From Phytophthora quininea (taxonomy: Eukaryota; Oomycota; Peronosporomycetes; Peronosporales; Peronosporaceae), in NCBI GenBank assembly GCA_011947345.1, contig JAAVTG010000519.1, positions 620,001-684,000 on the forward strand: a stretch of 64,000 bases of DNA. The letters run 5' to 3'. The notes below the pieces were generated by a model. The model was not told the DNA's origin. It did no database searches and saw nothing but the letters and a program-made list of their open reading frames with translations. Position numbers and translations under genes: made by a program. Positions within the stretch are counted from its first letter, which is position 1. Each line of letters starts with the position of its first letter. Shown piece by piece: positions 42,980 to 54,400 of this stretch.

Positions 42980-43757
42980 CCAGAACTCTTAGCTTCTCTA
43001 TCTAATATCCTCCTCCCACCTGGTCACTTACCGTGCCGTTCTTCCTGCGACGCATGTACGGTCGGTAGTACGCCGTGTCGCGAATCAAGTGCTTGGGCGG
43101 CGTGAACATCAGCGCCTGGAAATCATTCTTCAGTGCGTGGCCCACTACGATCTTGCCCTGCATGAGTTTGCCCACTTCTTTCAGACACTGAGCGAACGGA
43201 ATGGCGTTGCGTAGGCTCTTGGCCTTGATGCCACTGACGTGGGTCCGGAAGTCCGTGACCTTCTCCACCGGCCGCACGTGCTTGTCGTACACCACGTTGC
43301 CGTCGTAGTCGACAATGCTGCACCTTGCCAGCACACTGGTCTTACCGGACAGACCGACACCCACCATTTCGCAATCCATGCCCAGAATCTTGGCGTTGTC
43401 GACCCACTCAGCCGTCCTGGCCTGCTGCCGTCTGGCCTGCTTCTCTTGCTTAGCCCGCTGCTTGTGAGCCTTCACGTCCAGGTCGTGCTTCTTCTGTTGC
43501 GTCTTTTGGGCCTTGGGACGCTGGTCCTGCTGCTGGATCTTGCCCTTGAGCTTCATCCAGTTGGAGTTGGCCAGCGCACTGGGCTGGATGTTCACAGCTT
43601 TCGTTTGCAGCTTCGGAGTGGCCGATTCGCTCGCTTTCTTCGGCTTTGCGGTCTTGTGCTTCTTGTTCCCATGGTGGCTAGGCTTGTTCGTCTTGGGGTT
43701 CGCTGTAGCGCCCTCTGCACGCTTCCTCTTGCCGCCCATGATGACACGCTCCAGCAA
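42640..43757 (-). CDS. REXO4-like 3'-5' exonuclease (DEDDh)
   Basis: Nuclear RNA exonuclease of the REXO4/XPMC2 group. A basic Lys/Gln/Ala-rich N-terminus (nucleolar-type) precedes the exonuclease domain: GMDCEMVGVG (DE), VGHALKNDFQ (D), LIRDTAYYRP, and the last motif IQTGQHDS/IEDARATL (H, D) formed across an exon junction. Three exons fit: 43757-43032, 42964-42887, 42813-42640, with GT-AG introns. The start is the ATG ending at 43757 or at 43739 (MGGKRKRAEG). Relative to the duplicated fragment at 49557, a net 2-bp difference near 42690 replaces the acidic C-terminus with a short basic one ending at 42640. Which end is ancestral is not clear. Confidence 0.82.
42814..42886 (-). other. REXO4-like intron 2
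   Basis: 73-bp intron, donor GTACGACA and acceptor CACTGCAG; splicing joins HDS to IEDAR, completing the HD motif. Confidence 0.75.
42965..43031 (-). other. REXO4-like intron 1
   Basis: 67-bp intron, donor GTAAGTGA, acceptor TGTGTAG, phase 0. The inner edge of the inverted duplication falls inside it. Confidence 0.75.
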
Positions 43758-43875
43758 TTTGGCAATGGATGGTCGGCCAAAACCAACTCTCTATAAGAAC
43801 AAAGGCCTCTCATCTATAGGTACTACCAGTATTGTGTTTACGGATGGGTTCAGTCTCATTTTGCATCTGCTCGCA

Positions 43876-45700
43876 ATGAGCGAATCCGAGGTCGTCGTGG
43901 ACATTGCGTCGCTCAATTCGCAGGGTCCTGCTGCGGAAACTTCCACTCCAAGCACACAGGATGAATTGCCGTCGTCTCGGAATGCCAACACAGCTTTAAT
44001 AACCTCAAAAGCGCCGAAATGGCTCACCAGCACGCCCACAACCACGCGCATCACCCCGACTGTCAACATGCCGAGCCCTTGACGCCGTCGCAGGAGCTCT
44101 TCGCCTGTGCCAAGCGCAACGACCTCCCCAAGTTCGTGCAGTTGGTGGCCGAGTATGGAGACGAGCTGGTGCTCCGCAGAGACCCGCAGGGCCACACGAT
44201 CGCCCACTGGGCGGCACAGAGAGCCAACGGGGAGTTCCTACTCTACTTGGACTCCATCGGAGCGCCCATAAACCTCCCTAGTGAGGACGGTAAAGTGCAG
44301 CTGCACCCCATCCATTGGGCCTGTGCTGCTGGCAACCTGAATGCGCTCAGAGCGCTCGTGCTCAAGCTCGGAGTGGATGTCAACACTTGCGATGCCAAGA
44401 AGAACCGATCGCCTTTGCTGGTGGCTGCGCAGAATGGCCATCCATTGTTGGTGTTGTTCTGTGTGCGGAATGGAGCGGATGCGACGCTGACAGACTCAGA
44501 TGGAGATACGGCTGTGCATTGGGCGGCGTACAAGGGCGCGACAGAGATCGTCGCTGTGTTCCAGTACCTTGGAGTGAGCTCGGACGCGCCAGACAACTTT
44601 GGACAGACACCGCTGCATCTTGCAGCAATGCGAGGGAACTAGCTACTGTGCAGTTCCTGGTAGAAACGCTGGATGCGAATGTGAAGGCGCTGGACGCCAA
44701 GAAGAGAACCCCAGAGATCTGGCAGAAGTGAAACATTTCCGTGAGGTAGTGAGGTATCTGAAGCAGCGTGAACTGAGAGAGGCAGCATGGAATGTGGCTG
44801 CCTTTACATGGTGGTGCAATCCCGGCAGTCGCGCGCCGTACCATTTCACAGTGGTGAATGCCGTGATCGCAACACTGCTCTACTTGTTCATCGTACTGCC
44901 AGCGATGCCCGACAGACGCAACGTGATGGTACCCCATTTGGCATTTAATGCCTTGACGTGGTATTTCTTCTATCGCACAGTGGTTACCAAGCCAGGGAAT
45001 GCACCGCAGGACAGTAAACGGTACGGCGAAGCGTACAACAGAGTCACTGACGCACTGATCAACGGCGATGATGCCGAGGATGAGGATAACGAAGGCGAGA
45101 GTGCAAGTGCGCGAGCTCAGCGCGAGTGCATTGAACGCCCACTGTGTCATACCTGCCACATTCAGAGACCGCCACGATCCAAGCATTGCCGTATCTGCAA
45201 GACCTGTGTGCCCGTGTTTGACCACCAGTACGTGCAGACTCAAGCCAGTTTTATTGTTTTTGGCGTCTAACCCTTCTTACGTATCTTGCAGCTGCCCATT
45301 CGTCGACAACTGCGTTGGTCGTGACAACTACGCTATGTTCTTGCTCTTCGTGCTTTGCTTGACGATGGATCTCGTTGGGACGGAGTATGTGCTCTACCTG
45401 TATTGGCGCTGGCACCACCACTTGCGCACCTACGCCGTCATCGGCATGATCTACGTATTGCTACTCCTGCTTCCGGTTGCACAGCTAGCAGGCTTCCACA
45501 TCTACTTGACACTTCGCAACCGTACCACGAACGAGATGCTCAATGCGGATCGATACCGTTTCCAGCGTGGAGGAGTGCTGCGCTCGTATGACCGTGGAGT
45601 CATCCGGAACGTTGGAGAGCGCTGCTTTGGTCTTCACAGCGACGAACAAGTCGACGACGATGCTGAAGCAAAAGTCAAGCTCCTGGACGCGCAGGTCTAA
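43876..45700 (+). CDS. Ankyrin-repeat DHHC palmitoyltransferase
   Basis: Akr1/ZDHHC17-type S-acyltransferase. N-terminal ankyrin repeats (HTIAHWAAQRANGEFLLYL, LHPIHWACAAGNLNALRAL, SPLLVAAQNGHPLLVLF, TAVHWAAYKGATEIV, TPLHLAAMRG), then membrane segments (AVIATLLYLFIVLPA and AFNALTWYFFY), the cysteine-rich domain (CHTCHIQRPPRSKHCRICKTC) with DHHC restored across an intron at 45228-45291, and two further membrane segments. The DHHC cysteine forms the acyl intermediate. The ATG at 43876 gives an acidic N-terminus; a later ATG at 44019 is possible. Single-base frame changes occur near 44010, 44635 and 44715, so the protein is read from several frames, but the domain order is complete. Confidence 0.82.
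45228..45291 (+). other. DHHC gene intron
   Basis: 64-bp intron with donor GTACGTGC and acceptor CTTGCAG. It interrupts the second His codon of the DHHC motif; splicing restores DHHC. Confidence 0.85.
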
Positions 45701-45804
45701 GGTCTAGCTTGGGCCGAACATACTCTCACGACGAAGCATTTATTGTGAATACGATGAACGCAACTACTGTAACACGAATCGAAATACCATCCACTGACAA
45801 CAAA

Positions 45805-48141
45805 CTACCAGAGCTGACACTTAGAGCGGGGGTTCATGGGAGCATCAGCACGACACGAGAAGACGCGAGCAAAGTCGCGCGAGTTGCTCGCCATACCGTT
45901 GATACGCCATCGTTCGGGCGAATGCGGGTCCGTGGCGAGCTGCTTGGTCAAACTGGCGTCGCTAGCCTTGGAGCAAAAGGCCTGAGCGAACGAGATGAAG
46001 AACAGTCTATCGGCTACACTGGCAGGCAAGTTGAGCTCTGCCCGACTCATCGGAGTATCCAACTCTGTGGCATCGGTGTCGCTACCTTTGCCTAGGTCTT
46101 TAACAAATGCTTGGTACGCCGCGAAGGACAGCTTGACACCGCCGTTGTCGGCAATATTCTCGCCAAGAGTGTAGTCTCCGTTAACGTAGCCCAGCACCTT
46201 CTTATCGTCAGAGATACTTGTCACTGGGTAGGCGGAATATTCATCCACCAAACATTGTGCTCGCTTTGCAAACTCCATTGCGGTGTCGTTACTCCACCAT
46301 TCCGCGAGATTGCCATCACCTGCGTAGTGCCTGCCAGTGTCGTCGAAGCCGTGCGTTAGTTCATGCCCAATCACACTACCAATGGCACCAAAGTTACGTG
46401 CAGGGTGGCCACCTCGAGCAAAAATGGAGGCTGAAGGATCCCCGCCGGGAACACGATCTGGTTTCCAGTGGGCTGGTAGTACGCGTTCACAGTAGCACTT
46501 GACATCGCCCACTCGCTCCGGTCTACAGAATTCCCAATCTTCCCAACGATACGCTGGAACTCGTGCTGCTTTATGACACGCATATTTTCTGCAAGGGAGG
46601 CGTCGCTGCGGATCTCGAACGGGAAGTGTCTTGTAGCTGTTGAATGACCGATGAGGTTGGTCATGTTGCCCAATTTCTCAAGAGCAGCTTGACGGGTAGG
46701 TCCGTCCAACCAGTCCACCCGTCCCAAATTGTTTTTAGTGCTTTCTGGAGCTGCTTCACGAGCTGGTCCGCGAGCTGTTGGCTTGCCTGGTCGAATTTGA
46801 GTAGAGCATAGTATTTGCCTACCAAGTTGGGGAAGTTGGTTCTCACACGTTGAAGACACACCTTCCAACGCGGGGCACGAACCTTCTGCCCACCCAGCGA
46901 CCTCGCGAACAAGGAAAAACTAGCTTGTACGAAAGACTCGCTAAGGGCTGGAGCGTACGTACTCAGATACTGGAACGTCAACACGGTCTTCAACGTGTCC
47001 AGGGTCACCGAGTCCCCCGCCACGAGCTTCTCGGCTTTCTCGAAGTATGCAGGAGGCTCTACAATCACGTCAAGGTTGCGAGCTTTAAGGTCGTCCAGCA
47101 CTCCAGTGCCATTGACGAACTGCGAGAACAGAAGCGGATACTTCTCCGCAGCTTTGACCGCACTTATTCGGTTGTACGACGCAATTGGATCCTGCAGCTC
47201 CTCTTTTGGCACGAAGAGTGGCGCAAGAGTCTTCTCGAAAGCAATGACCGACGCCGCTCGTGCCGCAGCTTCGTCCGACCCCCAACCAGCTAATACAAAC
47301 AGCTCAACCACGTACGCATGCAGCGCGTCACTCACAGAGTCGAACTTGTCACTGTTGAGATAATACTGCGGATCCGGCAGTGTGATTCCCGACTGAGAAA
47401 CATACAACGCGTAGGTGGTTGCATCCCTCGCATCGGCCGACACACTCAAGCTTGTGAGGAAGTCCGGCCCAGTCTGCGAGAGCTTCCTGCCAGCTGGAAC
47501 AGCTCCTGTTTACTCTTGGTAGCTTTAATTTGCTGCAAGATTGGCCTCACCACTTTCATCGAGGCCTCATCGGCAGCCGTGCTGCTCACGTTGCTGAAAT
47601 TCATGCAGGAGGCGTACAGCTCCCCCACCAGAGGCCAATCCTGGCTCATGAGCTTCTTCAGCACGCGCTCGTTCTCGTTCTGCACGGTGGAGAAGGACAG
47701 AAACACGCTAGGCTTGTCTTCTGGGATCTCGGTCTGCTTCTGCCACGCTCCGCAGCTGAACGAGTAAAAGTCTTGACACGGGTCCACACTGCTGTCAATG
47801 TGCTGCTTCACGTCACTGGGTAGCGTCTCCACCCAGTCTGATTCATTGTCTAGAGTTGTGATGCTCTTAGGTGCCTGTAACGTGCCGCCTCGCACCACCA
47901 GCACCACGACAATGAGGAAGAGACCGGCTAGTCCTGCGAATGCCCAGGCGGCTTTGGAGCGGCTCAGAGCCAGCGGAGAGGGGCTAAAGAACTCGGCAGG
48001 CTCTCTGTCATGGGCCACAAGTGGCTGCTCGTCCCCGTTGGAGCGCGTCTTGTCGGCAGAGACGTCTTCTTCCTCGTAGAGGGCGTTAGAGCTCTCTTCT
48101 GCATTGACCTTCTGCCATTTGGAGGCCTTGGAGCGCTCCAT
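45805..48141 (-). CDS. M13-family metallopeptidase (neprilysin/ECE-like)
   Basis: Type II membrane zinc endopeptidase. A short cytosolic N-terminus from the ATG ending at 48141, one membrane segment (AWAFAGLAGLFLIVVVLVV), then the ectodomain with SVDPCQDFYSFSCGAW (peptidase M13 N-terminal signature), the zinc motif HELTHGFD, the third ligand in GENIADNGG, and the C-terminal CRADAPMNPRSKCQLW. It cleaves extracellular peptides; the natural substrate is unknown. About 780 residues, as usual for the family. Single-base frame changes are seen near 47447, 46700 and 46500. It is convergent with the DHHC gene, with 104 bp between. Confidence 0.85.
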
Positions 48142-48676
48142 TTCTAACGAAATTTGGCTGGCACGTGTGCGAGTGACGTGTGCGAGTGAGTTGGCGACGA
48201 GATCCAAGTGGAGGAATGCCACTCCAGAGGATGCGGGCAGAGATCGGCAGCCGCACTAGGAGACGCTTCGGAGACTGCAAGTGGTTCTTACGTGGCGAGC
48301 CAGTCTGTGACGAATAGTACAGCACGGGACACAGTTTGTGTGAGCCAAGTCTGAATAGATACTCACTAAAGTGCGAATCCAATTGATGGACACCGACGAA
48401 AGACTCACTTCAGATTTTGCTTAGTCGGGGATCAAGTGTATGTGTCCGGTGCCTCTCTTTACCAGCTACCAGCCTTGCCCCTCGCGGGTGTCGACCGTGG
48501 TTACGCAGTTAAATATGAGGCACAAAGCGACTTCTTGTCGGCTTCTCGTCCAGTGCTCGGGGAGGACCCTTTTGAGTTCTCAGCAGTCTGCTCTCGTAGC
48601 CCATTGCGGGACCGAGAGCGGCGCTGTTGCCTTCTCGGGCACGTCAACGGAGGGGAGCTGCAGGAACATCTCTAAT
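48142..48676. other. Intergenic upstream of the M13 gene
   Basis: Likely M13 promoter; no gene or repeat identified. Confidence 0.4.
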
Positions 48677-49307
48677 TTATGTATGACTTGCACTTTTTAC
48701 TTTCCATCGACGGGTCTCCAATCCTGTTGGTGATATACGCAGTGCAGAAAGTGTATCGTAGTGCGGGAGGAATACCCCTTCCTGTGCCGGGTGTCGGTAC
48801 CCGGACGGAAGTGTGCAGCTCGCTGTGTGCTTTGGGGGATTTCTGTGGCATTCACATCTCAAACACATGAATTCCATTGCATTTACGGTAGTAGAAAAAG
48901 TAATCGAGTTCTTTACTATGGTTCCGTGGTGCCGCTCCAGTGTCGCCAACTGCCACTCTAAGTTGTCCAAGCGGCTCATCGTGGCTTGGTGCTGGATCTG
49001 CATGTCTTGGCGATTCGCGGCAATTGCATCAAAGACTGCTTGGGGTACATGAGCCTGCGTGTGATACACGGCGGCCTCTCGCTCCATCCTCAGCGCGATG
49101 CTTGGGTGTGAGCTGTTTCCACCCCAGCCAGCGTCACTCCACAGTTCTAAATGTCTTGCGGAACTGGTGTCCCAACTTCGCCGCGATAACGGCGTCGGTG
49201 TCAACGGGCATCCCGGCCATCACCGCCGGAGCGACAACACGTCCAACACGTTGCTCGCCGGCAGGATCCGCGACTTGATCAACCTCTGGGTAATCGGTAG
49301 ACGCCAT
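48677..49307 (-). CDS. Unrecognised ORF, possibly transposon-derived
   Basis: Two minus-strand frames (49307-49134 and 49204-48677) appear to form one protein of about 200 residues: an Ala/Val-rich N-terminus (MASTDYPEVDQVADPAGEQR), then a helical part with QAVFDAIAANRQDMQIQHQA and RLDNLEWQLATLERHHG (coiled-coil like), then a Cys-containing tail. One single-base change separates the frames near 49150. No signal peptide and no named domain. The style recalls N-terminal proteins of repetitive elements in oomycetes, but I cannot place it in a family. It lies inside the inverted duplication spacer. Confidence 0.35.
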
Positions 49308-49556
49308 TTCTCGGGGTGAGAGCATTCTAGTTGAGACTGTTAGAATATGGATCAAGTCGACGACAGAGTCGAGGCTGCGAAGGGACCTTTGTGAAAGGTT
49401 GAAGTAGGAAACGTTGGGTAGATCGCCCAGGCAGGTTAGCGCTCACTTCTAGATTGGTAAAGCCACTGACGAGGCCCCCGGCGGGGGGCGTCTGGCACGC
49501 GTTCAATCCGAGGTCATTCACCAAGCATCCAATTTCCAACAGAGACGCGGCTGCGA

Positions 49557-49983
49557 GTTTGCTATGTGTAGAAATTGTATCCCAAGTCGCTGAAGCAGTT
49601 GACGGAGGAGGTATTGGAGCGACAGATCCAGACAGGCCAGCACGACTCCGTACGACATCGATGCATTTGAGTTGTTCTCTATAGCGGTCTCGTTGCTGAT
49701 TGTTTTAATTTATTCACTGCAGATCGAAGATGCTCGTGCGACGCTGGAGCTCTACAAGCGCGAACAGTTTGCGTGGGAGAAGTATCTGCGCACGAACAAG
49801 GGCAACAGCTCGTTGGTGGGCGTTGCTCCCGCACTCCCTGAAAAAAACGAAGAGACAGCGAACGAGCTTCCTGCCGCGGCCAAGGCGCATCTAGATAGCG
49901 ATGACGAAGGGATTAGTGCCGGGCGCATTTCGATGGCCATCCCGGACTCGAAGGAGCTCGCTATCATGGAATACGGCGAGTAG
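49557..49983 (+). pseudogene. REXO4-like 3' fragment (duplicated exons 2 and 3)
   Basis: Copy of the last two exons of the REXO4-like gene: exon 2 equivalent 49572-49649 and exon 3 equivalent 49723-49983, with intact splice sites. The catalytic first exon is absent. The C-terminus remains longer and acidic (ending MEYGE) than in the complete gene. A gene fragment without a start. Confidence 0.85.
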
Positions 49984-50045
49984 ATTCATGTCATAGAGTT
50001 CAAACTCATAGACCTCGAAATGTGTGTCTATTGCAGTGAGGAAAA

Positions 50046-50770
50046 CTATCTCGGCTGTGCTAGGTACCACTTGGCAGACTTTTCCGACACCGCGATCTCC
50101 GAGTACATGTCGTCGTATGTATTGATCACTTCGTCGATCCACGCCACTTTGACCTTCTGGGCGGCTCCAACTTCGTACATCAGGTCGGAAACTCGCGACT
50201 TTGGCAATCCCTGAACCGCCCACGACAGACACAGATAGTAAGTCAGGTCTTGCGAAACAGCGCCCGTCTTCGGGCCACCGAACTTGGCGGCGGTGATCAG
50301 CGTCAACAATTTTTCGTCATCATAGTATTTCCGCAGCGTGGAAATCATTGAGCTGCCCTCGTTGTTGCGTTTGGCCTCGTCGAATTTCTCGGCGTAGTGA
50401 CGCCAAAGCGCCAGGTTCGGGTTCGAGAAGATGTCGTCGCCAGCCTTGTCGAGCTTTAGCACCGTGAAAACGTCGTCCACGGGCTTGGAAACCTGCAGCC
50501 ACTCCTACACCTTTGCCGCTTCGGCAGCTCTCGCCAGAGCTGTAGCTTTCGCGGCATTGGCAGCAGCCGTCGTCTCCGCTTTGTTGGCCAGCGACGTGAT
50601 CTTCGAGATGCTTGTTCCGGGAGGCCACCTCTCTCTTCCTCGTCTTCATTGTCGTTGTCGTCACTGGAAGCGTCTTCGCTGTCGTCGTCGTCCTCCTCCT
50701 CGATAGTGGCGACAGTTCTCAAGTTCCTGTTGGACTCGACACCAACTACTTCGGACGGAGCAAACATGGA
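50046..50770 (-). pseudogene. RXLR-dEER effector, right copy (no signal peptide)
   Basis: Contains RNLR, the acidic dEER stretch and the WY-like domain, nearly identical to the left copy and with the same frame change and the same in-frame TAG. The signal peptide is missing because the duplication break is upstream of the MFAPSEV segment; unrelated sequence lies beyond 50770. It cannot be a secreted protein as it stands. Confidence 0.85.
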
Positions 50771-51158
50771 CCTTCGGCAGTGGTGTCGCCACCCAGCGAT
50801 CGCAAGCGACCGAGCGCTTCTCCAGTCAATTGCTAGTTGCCAACACTCACATTTTTTAATCACGTTCTTCGCGTACTTCTAGGAGGCTTAGCGATGAGAA
50901 GTACGTGAATCAAGGACCAAGTGAATCAAGCAAGAAAGAATTATTCATTCCTCTGAAGCCACTGATACTTGAATGTCTTCCCCTTCGCTTGGAGCACTCG
51001 CAGCCGAACGAGCAATCATCGGGCTGTCAGCGTGACGATAAAACTGAAGCAGACGCCGTCAGCAAGCGAACTTGAGGTTCAAGGCGGTAACAAAGCCGAC
51101 AGCGTCATTCGAAGACATTGTTGCTAGGGTGTAATTCTCCACGGATTGCTTTGAAAAA
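50771..51158. other. Spacer, RXLR copy to copia LTR
   Basis: About 390 bp with no gene recognised. It ends in the AAAAA target duplication of the copia element. Confidence 0.5.
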
Positions 51159-51433
51159 CTTGCGAACCACTTATATTTGCAGAGAAGGAAGCAACAGCAC
51201 TTGACAAGGCAGCAAACCGCCACCTATGAGCAACTTCGTGTTTTGTGGAATGAGCAGTTCTTTCTACCTCTCAGATAGTCTCACGCTAACTTCCTAATGT
51301 AGTGGATAAACCTCTGTAGGACAAACCCCACTACTATGGGAAACCTCCAGTCCTCACGACCTTCACGGGATGAACAACCCACACATGCAGCTTCAACACT
51401 AGCAACATCAACTGGGATCAGTAAAGCCGCAAT
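51159..51433 (-). repeat. Copia 3' LTR
   Basis: 275 bp; differs from the other LTR by one A in a homopolymer (AAA versus AAAA). On the minus strand it begins ATTGCGGC and ends CGCAAG, so it lacks the usual TG...CA ends. The internal side carries a purine-rich tract (TAGGTGGGGCT) just before it. Confidence 0.9.
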
Positions 51434-51491
51434 AGCCCCACCTACTGGTCTCCAGTATTTTGTAGTGTTGCATCGAACTCTGTTCTTGACA

Positions 51492-54400
51492 TCACCCCAT
51501 AGCATCTCTGTGCTTCTCGAACGCTGGTCTTGGTAGGGGCTTTGTGAAAGCATCCGCTACATTGTCGACGCCAGGAACTCTCCGTACATCAATCTGCTTC
51601 AACTCTACGCGCTCCCTTACGAAGTGGTGACGCACATCAATATGCTTCGACCTGTTGTGAAACGCGGGGTTGATAGCCAATTTCTTGGCACTCTCGTTGT
51701 CGACGAAAACTTCCGTTGGCATCGTCTGCGTTACTTTTAGTTCTTTCAGCATCTGGCGGAGATGAATCACTTCTTGAACCAACAAACTCAACGCCATGTA
51801 CTCTGCTTCAGTAGTGTGCAGAGCAACAGTCTTTTCTGTCTGACTGGTCCACGAGATAGTGCTTTCACAGAACTTTGTTAGGTATCCAGCAACAGATTTT
51901 CTGTCATCAATTCGATTTGCGAAGTCCGCGTCTGCATATGCCTTCAGGTGCCGATCTAACTTCTGCTCAGACCACTTATGTCCACCAAGCAATAAGCCAT
52001 AGTCCAGTGTCTCTTGTAGATAGCGTAGACCACGTTTTACTGCTCGCCAATGCATCAATCCTGGTGTTTCTAGAAACTGGCTGCATTCACGCACCAGGTA
52101 CGCTAAGTCTGGACGTGTGCCTAGCATTAAGTACATTAAACTACCGACAACTGAACGATATGGCTTGTCCTTCATAAGATTTCGTTCATCAGCATTGGTT
52201 GGACACATCGCTTTGGTCAACTTCATGTCGGGAGTGCTGGGCGTCTTACAGCCATTACACGAGTCCATTTGAAATTTCTTCAGCACTAGCTCACCATATT
52301 TCTGCTGACCGATAAATATCGTCCGCTCCTCTCGGTTCCGCTTGATCTCCCAGCCGAGAATATAGTGGATTTCTCCGAGATCCTTCATCTCGAATCGATC
52401 GCAGAACATTTTCTTCATCTTATTAATCAGGTCCAACGTTGGAGCGAAGAGAATTAGATCATCCACATATAGCGGGATGAACACTAGTTGTCCGTCAATC
52501 ACCTTAACTGCTACGCATGCTTCAGACTTCAAAATGGTGAATCCTTGCTCCACCAGGAAGTTCTTCAGTAGCTGATACCACACTCTCGGAGCTTGTTTTA
52601 AGCCATACAGGCTCTTCAGAAGGCGACAAACCCAGTTTGCCTTTCCTTTCATTTTAAAACCCTCGGGTTGCTCCATAAAAACTTCTACATCAATCTTTCC
52701 ATTCAGGAATGCGGTGGTGACGTCCATTTGGTGCACTTCATAGTTCCACACTGCTGCAAGAGTCAACAAAACTCGCAACGTCTCTAAACGTACGACCGGG
52801 GAGTATACTTCAAGGTAATCGATTCCATACATTTGCATGAATCCTTTTATAACAAGCCTTGCTTTATACCTCTCAATCTCTCCATTGGGAAGATATTTGA
52901 CACGGAAAACCCATCGGTTTCCTAGCACTTTCATGTGCTTCTCACGTGGCACCAGCACCCACGTGCCGTTTTTAGTCAAGGCATCATACTCCGCATTTGC
53001 AGCGCTTCTCCACTGCATAAACTCTTCACTTTCCATGGCCTCTTTGAACGTCTCAGGCTCTGTGACGACGCTCGTGGTTAAACAGCAATAATCTTGCCAC
53101 CACGCAAGTGCTTGCTCCTTTGCCATAGCACGTTGCAGCTCCTCTCGAGCTTTTGGCCATTCCATTGAAGAAGAAGAGCACACTGAATCGTCAGGATTCG
53201 TGTTTGAGTATCCGATGTAGATGAAGTCACCAAACCACGGTGGTGGTTTGCTTAGACGTCCACTCCGAGTTACCGGATTGTCCGTACAGCTATCATCGGT
53301 AGCCTTACACTCACGCAAGGATCTGCATTTGGAGGTGGTTAAACGCTCCTTGCATTCCTCACTTGGCTTAGTGTTCGATGACACTACATCTGATGCAGCC
53401 GGTGCCATGCACCGCCCACTGCTTTTCCTCTTCTTTTGTTTCTGTGTGACCACGCAGGTTTTCACACATTTCGGCACGCACTCACCTCGCAGGTGGTCTG
53501 CCTCTTGTGGATCAGTGCTGCGCACTGCCACCGTGCTCGATGCACGTGCGGATCGCATCCGCTTACGGTGAGGTTGGTCAACATCGTCCTCCTCACGAGA
53601 ACTGTGACCTCGTTTTCGTGTGAGACTCTCCACCGTCCCAACTGCCCCACCTGCTCTGGCACTTTCTACATCTACCCCACCTGACCTGGCACTTCTTTCA
53701 TCATCTGCCCCACCTGCCAGGTTACGGTGAACATCGTCATCACAAGGGACGAATTCTTGGCCAGCATCTTCGTGCATCTCGTCCAGAATTTGTGGTATAT
53801 TTTGCATACTCACACTATCCAAGCCGAAATATTCTTGTGTGGATTCTGGCGGGGTTTCAGCCATCGCATTTGTTGAAATTCTGCCGGGTTTGTCTTCATA
53901 GAAGATCGCAGTATGGCTATAGAACGCGTGCCGTGTCTTACTATCCAGCAGTCTATAACCACGCTTCTCCCGTGAATATCCAACGAAAATGGCTTCACGC
54001 GCTTTAGCGTCCATCTTTCGTCTTTCTACTTTGTCCACATACGCCAAGACAGCGCAACCAAAGACTCGTAGTCGAGAGTACACTGGTAACTCACGATACC
54101 AAATTGCATAGGGCAATTCCATTCCTCGTGTTGAATTGGGTACTATATTCACGTAGTAAGTTGCCGTGAGAACAGCTTCAGCCCACATCTCTTGCGGCAA
54201 CGAGAAGTGATGCAGCAAACACCTCATTCGCTCAGTTATCGTCCTGATCATTCGCTCAGCAACCGCGTTCTGCTCTGACGTGTACTTAATGGTGAGCGAA
54301 CAAACCATGCCATACTTCTCTTTGCAATTTCTACCCAGCTTCAGCAATTCACGTGCATTGTCGGTGCGGAGCTCTTTCATGCGCACATTCAGCTGCGTCT

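Larger units (their letters stand above)
49557..50770 (-). repeat. Inverted duplication, right arm
   Basis: Reverse complement of 41764-42979. Outer break at 50770 lies in the RXLR gene between the signal peptide and the RXLR motif; inner break at 49557 lies in an intron of the REXO4-like gene. Confidence 0.93.

Noticed and set aside
48440..48733. Short plus-strand frames upstream of the M13 gene as a separate gene
   Set aside because: No domain, no signal peptide and no coding bias.
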